This document shows positions 1 through 5,426 of a DNA stretch of 17,116 bases, in pieces (position 1 is the stretch's first letter; the number at the start of each line of letters is the position of its first letter). The translations under genes and the position numbers were made by a program. The notes under the pieces were generated by a model that was given only the letters and a program-made list of their open reading frames with translations, was not told the DNA's origin and did not search any database. This stretch comes from an uncultured Oscillospiraceae bacterium (GTDB taxonomy: Bacteria > Bacillota > Clostridia > Oscillospirales > Oscillospiraceae), in assembly GCA_934623545.1 (NCBI GenBank), contig CAKTVN010000008.1, positions 1 to 17,116 on the forward strand, written 5' to 3'.

Positions 1-162
1 CCCGCCGGCGGCTATCAGGAATTCCTGATGAACGAAGCCCGCTACAGCCGTCTGACCCGCGAGTTCCCGGAGCGCGCCACCGTCCTGTTCGCGAAGAACG
101 AAGAGAACGCCAAGGAGCGCTATGAGCACCTGCTCAAGCTCGTCGAGATGTACGACAAATAA
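1..162 (+). CDS. nifJ: Pyruvate:ferredoxin (flavodoxin) oxidoreductase, C-terminal end (partial)
   Basis: The first base is already in frame, and 53 codons run to a TAA stop; the start lies outside the window. The tail contains the motif GGYQEFLMNEARYSRL, then FPERATVLFAKNEENAKERY, and ends LVEMYDK. This matches the usual C-terminus of NifJ/PFOR: a short segment on being seated against a neighbour, then an acidic helix rich in AKERYE. The family oxidatively decarboxylates pyruvate to acetyl-CoA and passes electrons to ferredoxin in the cytoplasm of anaerobes. Only the last few percent of a protein of roughly 1,170 residues is visible, so the catalytic TPP and Fe-S domains cannot be checked. 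A strong intrinsic terminator follows within 15 bases, so this is the last gene of its transcript. Confidence 0.85.
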   Translation, partial: PAGGYQEFLMNEARYSRLTREFPERATVLFAKNEENAKERYEHLLKLVEMYDK

Positions 163-172
163 TCCAAAGCGC

Positions 173-203
173 AAAGCGCCGCCCGGAAGGGCGGCGCTTT
201 TTT
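173..203 (+). terminator. Intrinsic terminator of nifJ
   Basis: A 12-bp perfect stem (AAAGCGCCGCCC / GGGCGGCGCTTT) closed by a GGAA loop is followed by a run of T. It starts 10 bases after the nifJ stop. Nearly the same stem, AAAGCGCCGCCC with loop GAAA, ends galE at 16621-16649. Confidence 0.93.
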
Positions 204-231
204 GTGCTCAAATTTATACTGATATTCAATT

Positions 232-362
232 AAAAACTTTCATTCATGGAATGGAAGTTTTTAATATGAAGATCATTATGAGACGAGATTCCGTGATTTT
301 ATCAAAATCACGGAATCGGTTGCGCCAAAGGCGGAACCTTTCTGATTAAAGAATTTAATCAG
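232..362. repeat. Chain of four AT-rich hairpins in the nifJ / small-gene gap
   Basis: Four inverted repeats follow each other closely: 232-262 (14-bp stem with one G-T pair, loop ATG), 287-317 (perfect 14-bp stem starting GATTCCGTG, loop ATC), 318-338 (GGTT-CGCC stem with one mismatch, loop AAA) and 342-362 (perfect CTGATTAAA stem, loop GAA). The first ends in TTTTTAAT on the plus strand and in a T-run on the minus strand, so it could terminate either way, including for the minus-strand gene at 372-539. The base composition is much more AT-rich than the rest of the window. I see no credible gene in 204-371. Confidence 0.7.
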
Positions 363-371
363 AAAATAGTA

Positions 372-539
372 TTACTTTGTATTTTCATCAGAAATGTAGA
401 GTTCCTCACAGGCTTGCATTGCGTCAATCAGAACTTCTTTTGCGGTGCCGTAATTTGCGGCTTCGATTGCAGAAATGGCATCCTCAGCTGCGCCGACCAT
501 TCGGCTGTAAATTCGGCGGTAAAGTGTTTGCATATCCAT
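372..539 (-). CDS. Small protein of unknown function, 55 residues, divergent from an XRE repressor
   Basis: I do not recognise this protein. It begins MDMQTLYRRIYSRM and ends ELYISDENTK. It is predicted to be mostly helical, with alternating Ala/Glu residues (AAEDAISAIEAANYG), no membrane segment and no cysteine pair. The start is chosen because a perfect AGGAGGA ribosome binding site lies 7 bases upstream (547-553). A good sigma-70 promoter sits at 572-600, with an operator-like palindrome in its spacer. The gene is divergent from the XRE gene at 642-860 and probably repressed by it. A divergent repressor plus a small protein resembles control modules of phage-derived or toxin-antitoxin loci, but nothing here proves a toxin. 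The sequence is AT-richer than its neighbours, which suggests acquisition. Confidence 0.78.
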   Translation of the reverse strand: MDMQTLYRRIYSRMVGAAEDAISAIEAANYGTAKEVLIDAMQACEELYISDENTK

Positions 540-571
540 CCGGTTTTCCTCCTATGAACAGTTATAACAAT

Positions 572-600
572 ATATTAACCTGAAACAGGTTAATGTGCAA
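572..600 (-). promoter_or_regulatory. Sigma-70 promoter of the 55-residue gene
   Basis: Read on the minus strand: -35 TTGCAC (600-595), a 17-bp spacer, and -10 TAATAT (577-572). The leader to the start codon at 539 would be about 25-30 bases. The 19-bp palindrome at 575-593 fills the spacer and overlaps the -10, so a bound repressor would block polymerase. Confidence 0.8.
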
Positions 601-617
601 CAACCTGTTTCAGATTG
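575..617. promoter_or_regulatory. Two operator-like palindromes between the XRE gene and the 55-residue gene
   Basis: Site 1 (575-593) is a perfect 8-3-8 palindrome, TTAACCTG-AAA-CAGGTTAA. Site 2 (601-617) is CAACCTG-TTT-CAGATTG with one mismatched pair. Both share the half-site AACCTG with a 3-base A/T centre, and the two centres are 25 bp apart. Site 1 lies in the promoter of the small gene; site 2 lies just upstream of a possible extended -10 of the XRE gene. This is the usual layout for a small XRE/Cro-type dimer controlling both directions. Binding is inferred, not shown. Confidence 0.75.
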
Positions 618-626
618 TGCGATACT
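618..626 (+). promoter_or_regulatory. Possible extended -10 promoter of the XRE gene
   Basis: TG-C-GATACT, immediately after operator site 2, is a possible extended -10. No good -35 is seen at the right distance. Transcription would start close to the ATG at 642, giving a very short leader. This is tentative. Confidence 0.35.
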
Positions 627-641
627 GTTCCCGGTGATGTT

Positions 642-860
642 ATGTATCCGAGATTGCGTGATCTGCGGGAAGACCGGGATTTGAGCCAGCGTGAGGTTGC
701 AAAGTACCTTGAGATGTCGCAGACCGGTTATTCAAAATACGAGACCGGTGAGAACGATATTCCGACTGGGACCTTGCAGAAGCTGGCTGATTTCTATGAC
801 GTCAGTGTGGACTATCTGCTGGGACGGACGCCGGTGAAGAAGCCGTATCCAAAAAAGTAG
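642..860 (+). CDS. Small XRE-family helix-turn-helix transcriptional repressor
   Basis: The 72-residue protein is almost entirely one Cro/C1-type HTH domain. The five-helix pattern runs from RLRDLREDRDLSQREVAKYL through the recognition stretch MSQTGYSKYETGEND to LQKLADFYDVSVDYLLGR (about residues 4-65), followed by a basic, proline-containing tail. ATG 642 is preferred over an upstream TTG at 615, because homologous domains begin a few residues before RLRDLRE and because 615 falls inside operator site 2. The Shine-Dalgarno is weak (GGTGA). It is expected to bind DNA as a dimer and to repress itself and the divergent 55-residue gene through the palindromes at 575-617. A strong terminator overlaps its stop codon, so it is monocistronic. 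There is no ligand domain, so any inducing signal must come from a partner or from proteolysis. Confidence 0.9.
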   Translation: MYPRLRDLREDRDLSQREVAKYLEMSQTGYSKYETGENDIPTGTLQKLADFYDVSVDYLLGRTPVKKPYPKK

Positions 861-884
861 CCGCCGCGGAAGCGGCGGCTTTTT
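859..884 (+). terminator. Intrinsic terminator of the XRE gene
   Basis: The perfect 9-bp stem AGCCGCCGC / GCGGCGGCT with loop GGAA is followed by TTTT. The left arm begins inside the TAG stop codon. Confidence 0.92.
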
Positions 885-905
885 GGCACCCATGAGACGC
901 GGCTC

Positions 906-1215
906 GATGATGTGGACATTGACCCCTACAAGCCTCATAAGAACGGATACGTTCCGAATTTCATACGTCAAATATTCAACGGGCGCTAACATAACGACCC
1001 GTATTTTTTATCGTGCGCTCAGGAAATCTGATTTGACGGTCGCCCGTCAGGGCGTTCGGACTACGGAAAGGGGAACGGAAATACGTAGAACGTAACGACC
1101 TGTTTTTTGCGCGTAAGCGCTATAGAACGCGTCCAGCGGCTCTTTTTTGCATACTTTTTTCTGGCAAGACAGAAAAAAGTATGCCCGCGGAGCGACAGTT
1201 GCGGTGTCACCGCAA
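906..1215 (+). repeat. Dispersed repeat R1, copy A
   Basis: This is the longest copy of a non-coding repeat also found at 10584-10854 (reverse), 11266-11512 (forward) and 16731-16949 (reverse). Shared blocks, in order, are: TACGTCAAATATTCAAC; a hairpin between ACGGG and CCCGT followed by T-runs; CGTGCG with a G/A-rich stretch; a GGTCGCCC-GGGCGTTCGG hairpin; GCGCGTAAGCGCTAT; a 15-bp perfect hairpin (1149-1184, arms GCATACTTTTTTCTG, loop GCAAGA); GCGGAGCGACAG; and the palindrome TTGCGGTGTCACCGCAA (1199-1215). The 906-959 part is shared only with the reverse copy D. Open frames here are translations of the repeat and differ between copies, so I do not call genes. It lies in a convergent gap between two gene ends. 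Confidence 0.85.
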
Positions 1216-1248
1216 AAGCAGTACACAGGTAAATACGAAAGGCAGTTC

Positions 1249-1418
1249 CGCGCCTTCGGCGCGTCGGGCGGACAGGGGCGTCCGCCCCTACGGATGCGGC
1301 ATTATGCCCTCCGGGCATAAAAAGCCTCGCGTCCTTCGGATGCGGTTCCCTGCGCACTCCGTGCGCGGATAAGGCGTCACCCTTCGGGTGACAAAGCTCA
1401 TGCCGCTTTCGCGGCATG
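1249..1418. repeat. Chain of miniature GC-rich hairpins with 3-6-base loops
   Basis: Seven small hairpins are packed into 170 bases: 1249-1263 (CGCGCC, loop TTC), 1266-1287 (GGGCGGAC, loop AGGGGC), 1302-1320 (TTATGCCC, loop TCC), 1328-1344 (CGCGTCC, loop TTC, one mismatch), 1352-1366 (GCGCAC, loop TCC), 1376-1392 (GTCACCC, loop TTC) and 1399-1418 (CATGCCGC, loop TTTC). The stems differ, but the loops are mostly TTC or TCC. The 1266-1287 hairpin is the empty version of a site that holds segment S at 11572-11650 and 10865-10943. No gene is credible here. Confidence 0.8.
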
Positions 1419-1449
1419 AAAACGCGCCGCCCTCGCGGGCGGCGCGTTT
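1419..1449 (-). terminator. Intrinsic terminator of the 86-residue gene
   Basis: Read on the minus strand, the 13-bp stem AAACGCGCCGCCC / GGGCGGCGCGTTT (loop GCGA) ends in TTTT. It begins 6 bases after the TGA stop at 1455. Confidence 0.88.
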
Positions 1450-1454
1450 CAATA

Positions 1455-1715
1455 TCAGATTCGAATGGTCGTGCCGTTTTCCTTATCAAGGTGGTTCAGG
1501 AAATTCAGCAAACGTGCCTCATCTTCGCGGCGGTCGGCAAACAGCTCAAGACTGTCACCCTGCTCGCCGAGCAGACGCCCGAGCGCGATATACTCGCTCA
1601 TCGCACTCTTGAGATTGAACACGTCGCCCTCCTGACTCTTGAGAAGGACGTTGCCTTCACACTCGTGGATCACCTTGCGGAATTCCTCGACCTCGTGAAT
1701 GTTTACCAGCTTCAT
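1455..1715 (-). CDS. Conserved acidic protein of unknown function, 86 residues
   Basis: This small soluble protein begins MKLVNIHEVEEF, then has a K/D-rich hairpin-like stretch (GNVLLKSQEGDVFNLKS), then YIALGRLLGEQGDSLELF and a C-terminal REDEARLLNFLN. Proteins with this pattern recur in Clostridia as short hypotheticals, sometimes labelled as poly(A)-polymerase-like; I see no nucleotidyltransferase motif to support that label. It has no signal peptide or membrane segment. The start is set by GGGAGGT (1721-1727) 5-7 bases upstream; an upstream in-frame ATG overlaps that site and is less likely. A promoter at 1798-1827 and a terminator at 1419-1449 make it a single-gene unit. The role in the cell is unknown to me. 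Confidence 0.85.
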   Translation of the reverse strand: MKLVNIHEVEEFRKVIHECEGNVLLKSQEGDVFNLKSAMSEYIALGRLLGEQGDSLELFADRREDEARLLNFLNHLDKENGTTIRI

Positions 1716-1797
1716 AACATTACCTCCCATGAATGTTTCTTCTTTGATTTCCAGTTCGATGGGAGTATACGCCTTTTCTGGCAGAATTGCAAGCGGG

Positions 1798-1827
1798 ATT
1801 TTAGACAAATCGCACAAGTAAAGTCAA
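1798..1827 (-). promoter_or_regulatory. Sigma-70 promoter of the 86-residue gene, with a flanking inverted repeat
   Basis: Minus strand: -35 TTGACT (1827-1822), an 18-bp spacer, and -10 TAAAAT (1803-1798). An inverted repeat GCACAA (1812-1817) / TTGTGC (1834-1839) straddles the -35 and could be an operator; this part is inference. Confidence 0.7.
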
Positions 1828-1842
1828 TTAAATTTGTGCATC

Positions 1843-2349
1843 TCAACCACAAATCTCCGGATACCGGCTCTGAAGCTGCCGCAGCGCGGCAGCGCGGTTT
1901 CCCGCGGCGAGAGACAGAAAGCGCACATCATCCGCTCCGTCGCCTTCGAGCAGCAGAACGACCGTTGTCAGATCGCGGTCACCGCGCACGTCCAAAAGGG
2001 CGCATCCGGGGTCGCTGGAGCCCTGTTCGGACGGCTGGATTTCCATTTTCCAGCCGCTTTCGTCATGCGTGCCGTACAGCGCCCATGCCGCACCGTCGAT
2101 GTGCAGCTCACCCGCAAACGCGCTGGGGCGAAACGCCGCCTTGACCAGCGTGCCGCGCAGCTGCACCTCGTGCTCTGCTGCGAACGTCTCGTCGGCGGTC
2201 GAATATTCTATGCCGGTCCCGCTGGAAACGACCGCCGTCTCGGACGGAAGCAGGATAAACAACGCGATATTCAGCAGCACGACCGCGATCGCGAAGCCGA
2301 GAATAAAGCCCCGGTGCTTTTGAAACCAGTTTTCTTCTTTTCCGAGCAT
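1843..2349 (-). CDS. Membrane-anchored protein of unknown function, 168 residues
   Basis: I do not recognise a family. The protein begins MLGKEENWFQKHRG, has one strongly hydrophobic segment at about residues 15-34 (FILGFAIAVVLLNIALFILL) after a basic stretch, then about 130 residues that should lie outside the membrane: a single-pass N-in anchor or uncleaved signal. The external part is rich in small residues and strand-forming stretches (VQLRGTLVKAAFRP, TTVVLLLEG) and has one tryptophan in a YGTHDESGWKMEI stretch. There is no lipobox and no catalytic motif that I can see. The start is chosen by a GGAGAGGTGA ribosome binding site about 5 bases upstream; an in-frame extension upstream would translate repeat DNA. 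Snapback repeats at 2382-2736 separate it from recR, so whether it belongs to that transcript is unclear. Confidence 0.78.
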   Translation of the reverse strand: MLGKEENWFQKHRGFILGFAIAVVLLNIALFILLPSETAVVSSGTGIEYSTADETFAAEHEVQLRGTLVKAAFRPSAFAGELHIDGAAWALYGTHDESGWKMEIQPSEQGSSDPGCALLDVRGDRDLTTVVLLLEGDGADDVRFLSLAAGNRAAALRQLQSRYPEICG

Positions 2350-2381
2350 TGCGTTCACCTCTCCGCTCGGGAAGCTCTGAC

Positions 2382-2546
2382 TAGGGTGTATCTGAAAACT
2401 CATGATGTGACCGGCAGCGAGGGATTTTTGCGTTGAGCAAGACATTTTTTCGCAGGAATACTGACGTATTTCAAGGAAAAATGACGCGGCACACCGCAAA
2501 AAGACCCGCTGCCCGGGTGCGTTTGGAGTTGGAAGAATACACCCTA
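2382..2546. mobile_element. MITE-like snapback element (R2 family, empty form)
   Basis: The outer ends are a perfect 10-bp inverted repeat, TAGGGTGTAT (2382-2391) / ATACACCCTA (2537-2546). Inside are nested complementary blocks: GGCAGC / GCTGCC, TTTTTGCG / CGCAAAAA, and a central hairpin at 2443-2483 with CATTTTT and GAATAC arms around a TGAC loop. The 165-bp unit can therefore fold back on itself almost completely. It shares the pattern GCGAG-GATTTTT, a hairpin around GGAATACT, then a small GC hairpin and AAAAAGA with 2546-2736 and 12674-12891, but has no S segment in its loop. It encodes no transposase, so if mobile it would be non-autonomous. No target-site duplication is clear. Confidence 0.72.
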
Positions 2547-2736
2547 AATCAACGGCTGTGGACGGCGAGAGATTTTTCGTCAAGGCAAAGTTTGAAAGAC
2601 GCAGGAATACTTTGTGTACCCGCAAGGGGTGCGCCGCATCCGCAGCGCTCCGGCGCCCCTGGCGGCTGCGCGATATTTCAAGTTTTTCAAACCGCAGGAT
2701 TGGCGGAAAAGATTCGTTGTCCGCAGCTGGGGATTT
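2546..2736. repeat. R2 snapback element with segment S in its loop (copy S1)
   Basis: This element directly abuts the preceding one. Its arms run from AAATC-GCTGTGGAC (2546-2563) to GTCCGCAGC-GATTT (2719-2736), with inner complementary blocks around GTTTGAAA (left) and TTTTCAAAC (right). Between GGAATACT (ends 2611) and ATATTTC (starts 2673) sits a 61-base GC-rich insert, segment S. S contains a small hairpin with CCGC / GCGG outer pairs, where the other copies have CCGT / ACGG. The element lies just after the recR stop and may act as a weak transcript end. Confidence 0.75.
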
Positions 2737-2749
2737 CGTCAGAGGTTCC

Positions 2750-3349
2750 CTATATTTCTCTTCGTCCTTCGAGCGCGCGCAGAAGCGTCACCTCGTCGGC
2801 GTATTCCAGCTGGCTGCCGACCGGGATGCCGTAGGCAAGCCGCGTCACCCTGACGCCCACCGGGCGCAGCAGACGCGAGATGTACATCGCCGTCGCCTCG
2901 CCCTCGGTGTCGGGATTGGTCGCCATGATGATCTCCTCCACGCCGCCCGCGCCTACGCGCGTAAGAAGCTCCCGAATGCGGATGTCGTCCGGTCCGACGT
3001 GGTTGAGCGGCGAGATCACGCCGTGCAGCACATGGTACACGCCGTCATATTCGCGCGCGCGCTCCATCGCCACGACGTCCTTCGGCTCGGCGACCACGCA
3101 GATCTTGCTGTGGTCGCGCTCTGTGTCGGCGCAGATGTCGCACAGGTCCCGGTCCGTGAGATTCTGGCAGACCGGGCACAGACGCACAGTCTTCTTCGCG
3201 TCTGTGATCGCGTCCGCGAACGCCTGCGCCTCCTCGTCCGGAAGCGAGAGCATATAAAATGCCAGCCGCTGGGCGGTCTTGCCGCCGATGCCAGGCAGGC
3301 GCGCGAACTGTTCCGTCAGCCGCTCCATCGCGGCAGGAAATCCCCGCAT
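2750..3349 (-). CDS. recR: Recombination mediator protein RecR
   Basis: The 199-residue length is typical. The order of domains is: N-terminal helix-hairpin-helix ([11 protein letters not shown], about residues 18-28), a four-cysteine zinc finger (C58, C61, C70, C73 in CPVC...CDIC), a Toprim domain starting with the acidic motif VVAEPKDV (E88), and the C-terminal Walker-like [21 protein letters not shown]. RecR works with RecO, and in some pathways RecF, to load RecA on SSB-coated single-stranded DNA during gap repair. The ATG follows the ybaB stop with one base between (TGA-G-ATG), so translation is probably coupled. This explains the weak Shine-Dalgarno. It is the last gene of dnaX-ybaB-recR, a classic Firmicutes arrangement. 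Confidence 0.97.
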   Translation of the reverse strand: MRGFPAAMERLTEQFARLPGIGGKTAQRLAFYMLSLPDEEAQAFADAITDAKKTVRLCPVCQNLTDRDLCDICADTERDHSKICVVAEPKDVVAMERAREYDGVYHVLHGVISPLNHVGPDDIRIRELLTRVGAGGVEEIIMATNPDTEGEATAMYISRLLRPVGVRVTRLAYGIPVGSQLEYADEVTLLRALEGRREI

Positions 3350-3350
3350 C

Positions 3351-3707
3351 TCAGAACAGCCCGCCCAGATTCAGCCCACCGGTCAGCTTGGACATGGAGG
3401 ACGCTGAATCCGCCTCGGCTTTGCGCATGGCCTCGTTGACCGCCGCGACGATCATGTCCTGAAGCATCTCCACATCGTCCGGGTCGACTGCCTCCGGGTC
3501 GATGCTCACGCGGACCAGCTCGCGCTTGCCGCTCACGACCGCGGTGATCACGCCGCCGCCTGCCGTCGCCTCGTACTCCCTGGCTTCCATTTCCTCCTGC
3601 ATCTTCAGAAGATCCTGCTGCATCTTCTGCGCCTGCTTCATCATCTGCATCTGGCTCTTTCCGCCCATTCCCATGGGCATACCGCCGCGATAGCCGCCTT
3701 TTGCCAT
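3351..3707 (-). CDS. ybaB: YbaB/EbfC family nucleoid-associated DNA-binding protein
   Basis: The 118-residue protein has a Gly/Met-rich N-terminus ([16 protein letters not shown]), a long helix with many Met, Gln and Lys residues ([19 protein letters not shown]), the conserved [18 protein letters not shown] strand region, the [24 protein letters not shown] segment, and a glycine-rich tail. This is the full domain order of the family, which forms dimers that bind and bridge DNA. The start is set by TAAGGAG, 9 bases upstream, which overlaps the dnaX stop codon. It sits between dnaX and recR, the conserved location across bacteria, which is why the family is linked to recombination and replication. 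Open frames upstream of this ATG are out of place, being inside dnaX. Confidence 0.96.
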   Translation of the reverse strand: MAKGGYRGGMPMGMGGKSQMQMMKQAQKMQQDLLKMQEEMEAREYEATAGGGVITAVVSGKRELVRVSIDPEAVDPDDVEMLQDMIVAAVNEAMRKAEADSASSMSKLTGGLNLGGLF

Positions 3708-3720
3708 AGTTTTAATCTCC

Positions 3721-5370
3721 TTATTTGATCGTAAAAATATCTTCATGCCGTTCGCCGAAGGCGACCAGCGCGTCCATGGGGTCATTTCCGCTCTGCGTGA
3801 CCTGCCCCTTGAGGGCAAAGCGCACGCCGACCGCCCTGCCGAGCACTGCCGACGCCTTTTTTTGCACCAGCGCCTGCACCTCGGGCTTTCGGATGATGTT
3901 CAGCACAAAATCCGTGTCCGCCGCGAGCGTCAGCGTATCGCCCGTCAGGATCGGCTTTACCGGACCGTTCGGCGCGAAGAAGCCGCGCTCGCGCACGGAA
4001 AGCTCCGCGCGCAGGCTCTGCGCCAGCTCCGGCCAGAAGGATACGTCATCGGCGGGCTGCGCGGGCTTTTGCGCCGGTACATTGTCCGCCTCCTGCGGAA
4101 GCACTGCACCGCGCATCGGGTCGTCCGCATCATCCGGCATGGGCGCTCGCTCGCCGTCGTCCATGTCCTCGGGGACTGCCGTCTTCGGCGCTTCGCGCGG
4201 CTGCACGGCGCTTACGACCACGCCGGACGCCAGCTGCTCCTCCACGCGTCCGATGCGGGCGCTGAGCGCCTGCGCGTCGAGCGACAGCTGCGGCTGGCAC
4301 ATCTGAAGCAGGCACAGCTCCGCGTCCACGCGCCGGTTGGCGCTTTTCTGGAAGCCCGCCGCTGTCTGCTGCAAAAGCGTTGTGATGCGCAGCAGCTCCG
4401 CCGGGGAGAATTTCTCCAGCAGCGCCAGCGCCTCCTTGTCGGTACACACGCCGGTCAGCATGGAAAGCCCGCTCTTCGGCGCGGTTTTCAGCATCAAGAG
4501 GTCCCGTGCGAGCGAGCAGAGCTCGTCCGTCATTGCGGCGATGTCCTTTCCCGAGGCATACAGCCCAGAGAAAATTTCAAGCGCGCGCGACGCGTTTTTC
4601 TCCGCGACCGCGGCGAAGATCTCAGCCGCCTTGCGCTCGCCCGCGAGCCCAAGCGTCCGGTCGACCACCTCCGCCGTCACGGCGCCGGTCGCCGCCGAGG
4701 CGCACTGGTCGAGCAGGCTCAAGCCGTCGCGCAGCGCGCCGTCCGCGAGCCGAGCCAGAAGCTGCACCGCCTCCGGCTCGATCTCGATATGCTCCTGATA
4801 GGCGACAAAATTGATGCGCGAGGCGATATCCTCCTGCAGCAGCCGCCGGAACGAAAAGCGCTGGCAGCGCGAGAGAATGGTCGCCGGGACCTTATGCAGC
4901 TCCGTCGTCGCGAGGATGAACAGCAGATGCGCCGGCGGCTCCTCGATGATCTTGAGCAGTGCATTGAACGCCGCCGTCGAGAGCATATGCACCTCGTCGA
5001 TGATGTACACGCGCATTTTGACCTCGCCCGGCGTATAGATCGCGTCGTCGCGCAGAATGCGCACACTGTCGACGCCGTTGTTGGACGCGGCGTCGATCTC
5101 CTGCACGTCCATGCAGCTTCCGGAATCGATGGCGCGGCACGCCGCGCAGTGGTTGCAGGGATTGCCGTCCTGCGGGTCCTCGCAGTTGACCGCCTTTGCC
5201 AGAATTTTGGCGCAGGAGGTCTTGCCGGTCCCGCGCGTACCGGTAAACAGATACGCATGGCTCAGCTTTCCGCCGGTGATCTGCGCGCGGAGCGTCTCGG
5301 TGACGCTCTTTTGCCCGACCACATCGGAAAACGTCTGCGGGCGGTATTTTCGATACAGCGCCTGATACAT
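3721..5370 (-). CDS. dnaX: DNA polymerase III subunit gamma/tau
   Basis: The 549-residue clamp-loader ATPase starts MYQALYRKYRPQTF, the usual N-terminus. It shows Walker A GTRGTGKT (residues 44-51), zinc ligands C63, C72, C75 and C78, Walker B VYIIDEVH (about 121-128), the sensor SRC at 167-169, and domain III up to about residue 370. A Pro/Asp-rich linker follows, then a tau-like C-terminal domain (FWPELAQSL ... VLNIIRKPEVQALVQKKAS). It assembles with delta and delta-prime to load the sliding clamp. A GGAGGTGA site 5 bases upstream fixes the start; an upstream extension would translate hairpin repeats. A slippery A-AAA-AAG lies near the 3' end (3856-3862). It heads the operon with ybaB and recR. 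Confidence 0.97.
   Translation of the reverse strand: MYQALYRKYRPQTFSDVVGQKSVTETLRAQITGGKLSHAYLFTGTRGTGKTSCAKILAKAVNCEDPQDGNPCNHCAACRAIDSGSCMDVQEIDAASNNGVDSVRILRDDAIYTPGEVKMRVYIIDEVHMLSTAAFNALLKIIEEPPAHLLFILATTELHKVPATILSRCQRFSFRRLLQEDIASRINFVAYQEHIEIEPEAVQLLARLADGALRDGLSLLDQCASAATGAVTAEVVDRTLGLAGERKAAEIFAAVAEKNASRALEIFSGLYASGKDIAAMTDELCSLARDLLMLKTAPKSGLSMLTGVCTDKEALALLEKFSPAELLRITTLLQQTAAGFQKSANRRVDAELCLLQMCQPQLSLDAQALSARIGRVEEQLASGVVVSAVQPREAPKTAVPEDMDDGERAPMPDDADDPMRGAVLPQEADNVPAQKPAQPADDVSFWPELAQSLRAELSVRERGFFAPNGPVKPILTGDTLTLAADTDFVLNIIRKPEVQALVQKKASAVLGRAVGVRFALKGQVTQSGNDPMDALVAFGERHEDIFTIK
3856..3862 (-). other. Possible -1 frameshift heptamer A-AAA-AAG in dnaX
   Basis: In the dnaX reading frame the codons CAA AAA AAG (around residues 503-505) contain a correctly phased A-AAA-AAG heptamer, the same type used by E. 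coli dnaX. A -1 slip would replace the last ~45 residues with about 25 others before a TGA. The site is far later than in E. coli, where gamma lacks the whole tau part, so a chance run of lysine codons is equally likely. Confidence 0.3.
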
Positions 5371-5413
5371 TCCGCTCACCTCCGCGCTGCCTGTCAAGTT
5401 TACGACGGATACT

Positions 5414-5419
5414 ATTATA
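5414..5419 (-). promoter_or_regulatory. Probable -10 (TATAAT) of the dnaX operon
   Basis: A perfect TATAAT on the minus strand lies 44 bases before the dnaX start. At 17 bp upstream there is no good -35, and that position falls in the strong hairpin at 5427-5459. The promoter may need an activator or be weak. The call rests on the -10 and its position. Confidence 0.55.
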
Positions 5420-5426
5420 CACAATT

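Noticed and set aside
372..860. Firm call of a toxin-antitoxin pair
   Set aside because: The layout is suggestive, but the 55-residue protein shows no known toxin motif, and the genes are divergent where a typical pair is co-transcribed.
1061..1489. Open frames of 60-145 codons in the R1 repeats (also at 10230-10821 and 11315-11604)
   Set aside because: They are translations of hairpin repeats, with peptides such as YFFLSCQKKVCKK arising from the stem. Reading frames and ends are not kept between copies. They are often mis-annotated as small proteins.
2382..2546. Insertion sequence with its own transposase
   Set aside because: The unit is only 165 bp with no coding region; it can at most be a non-autonomous MITE-like element.
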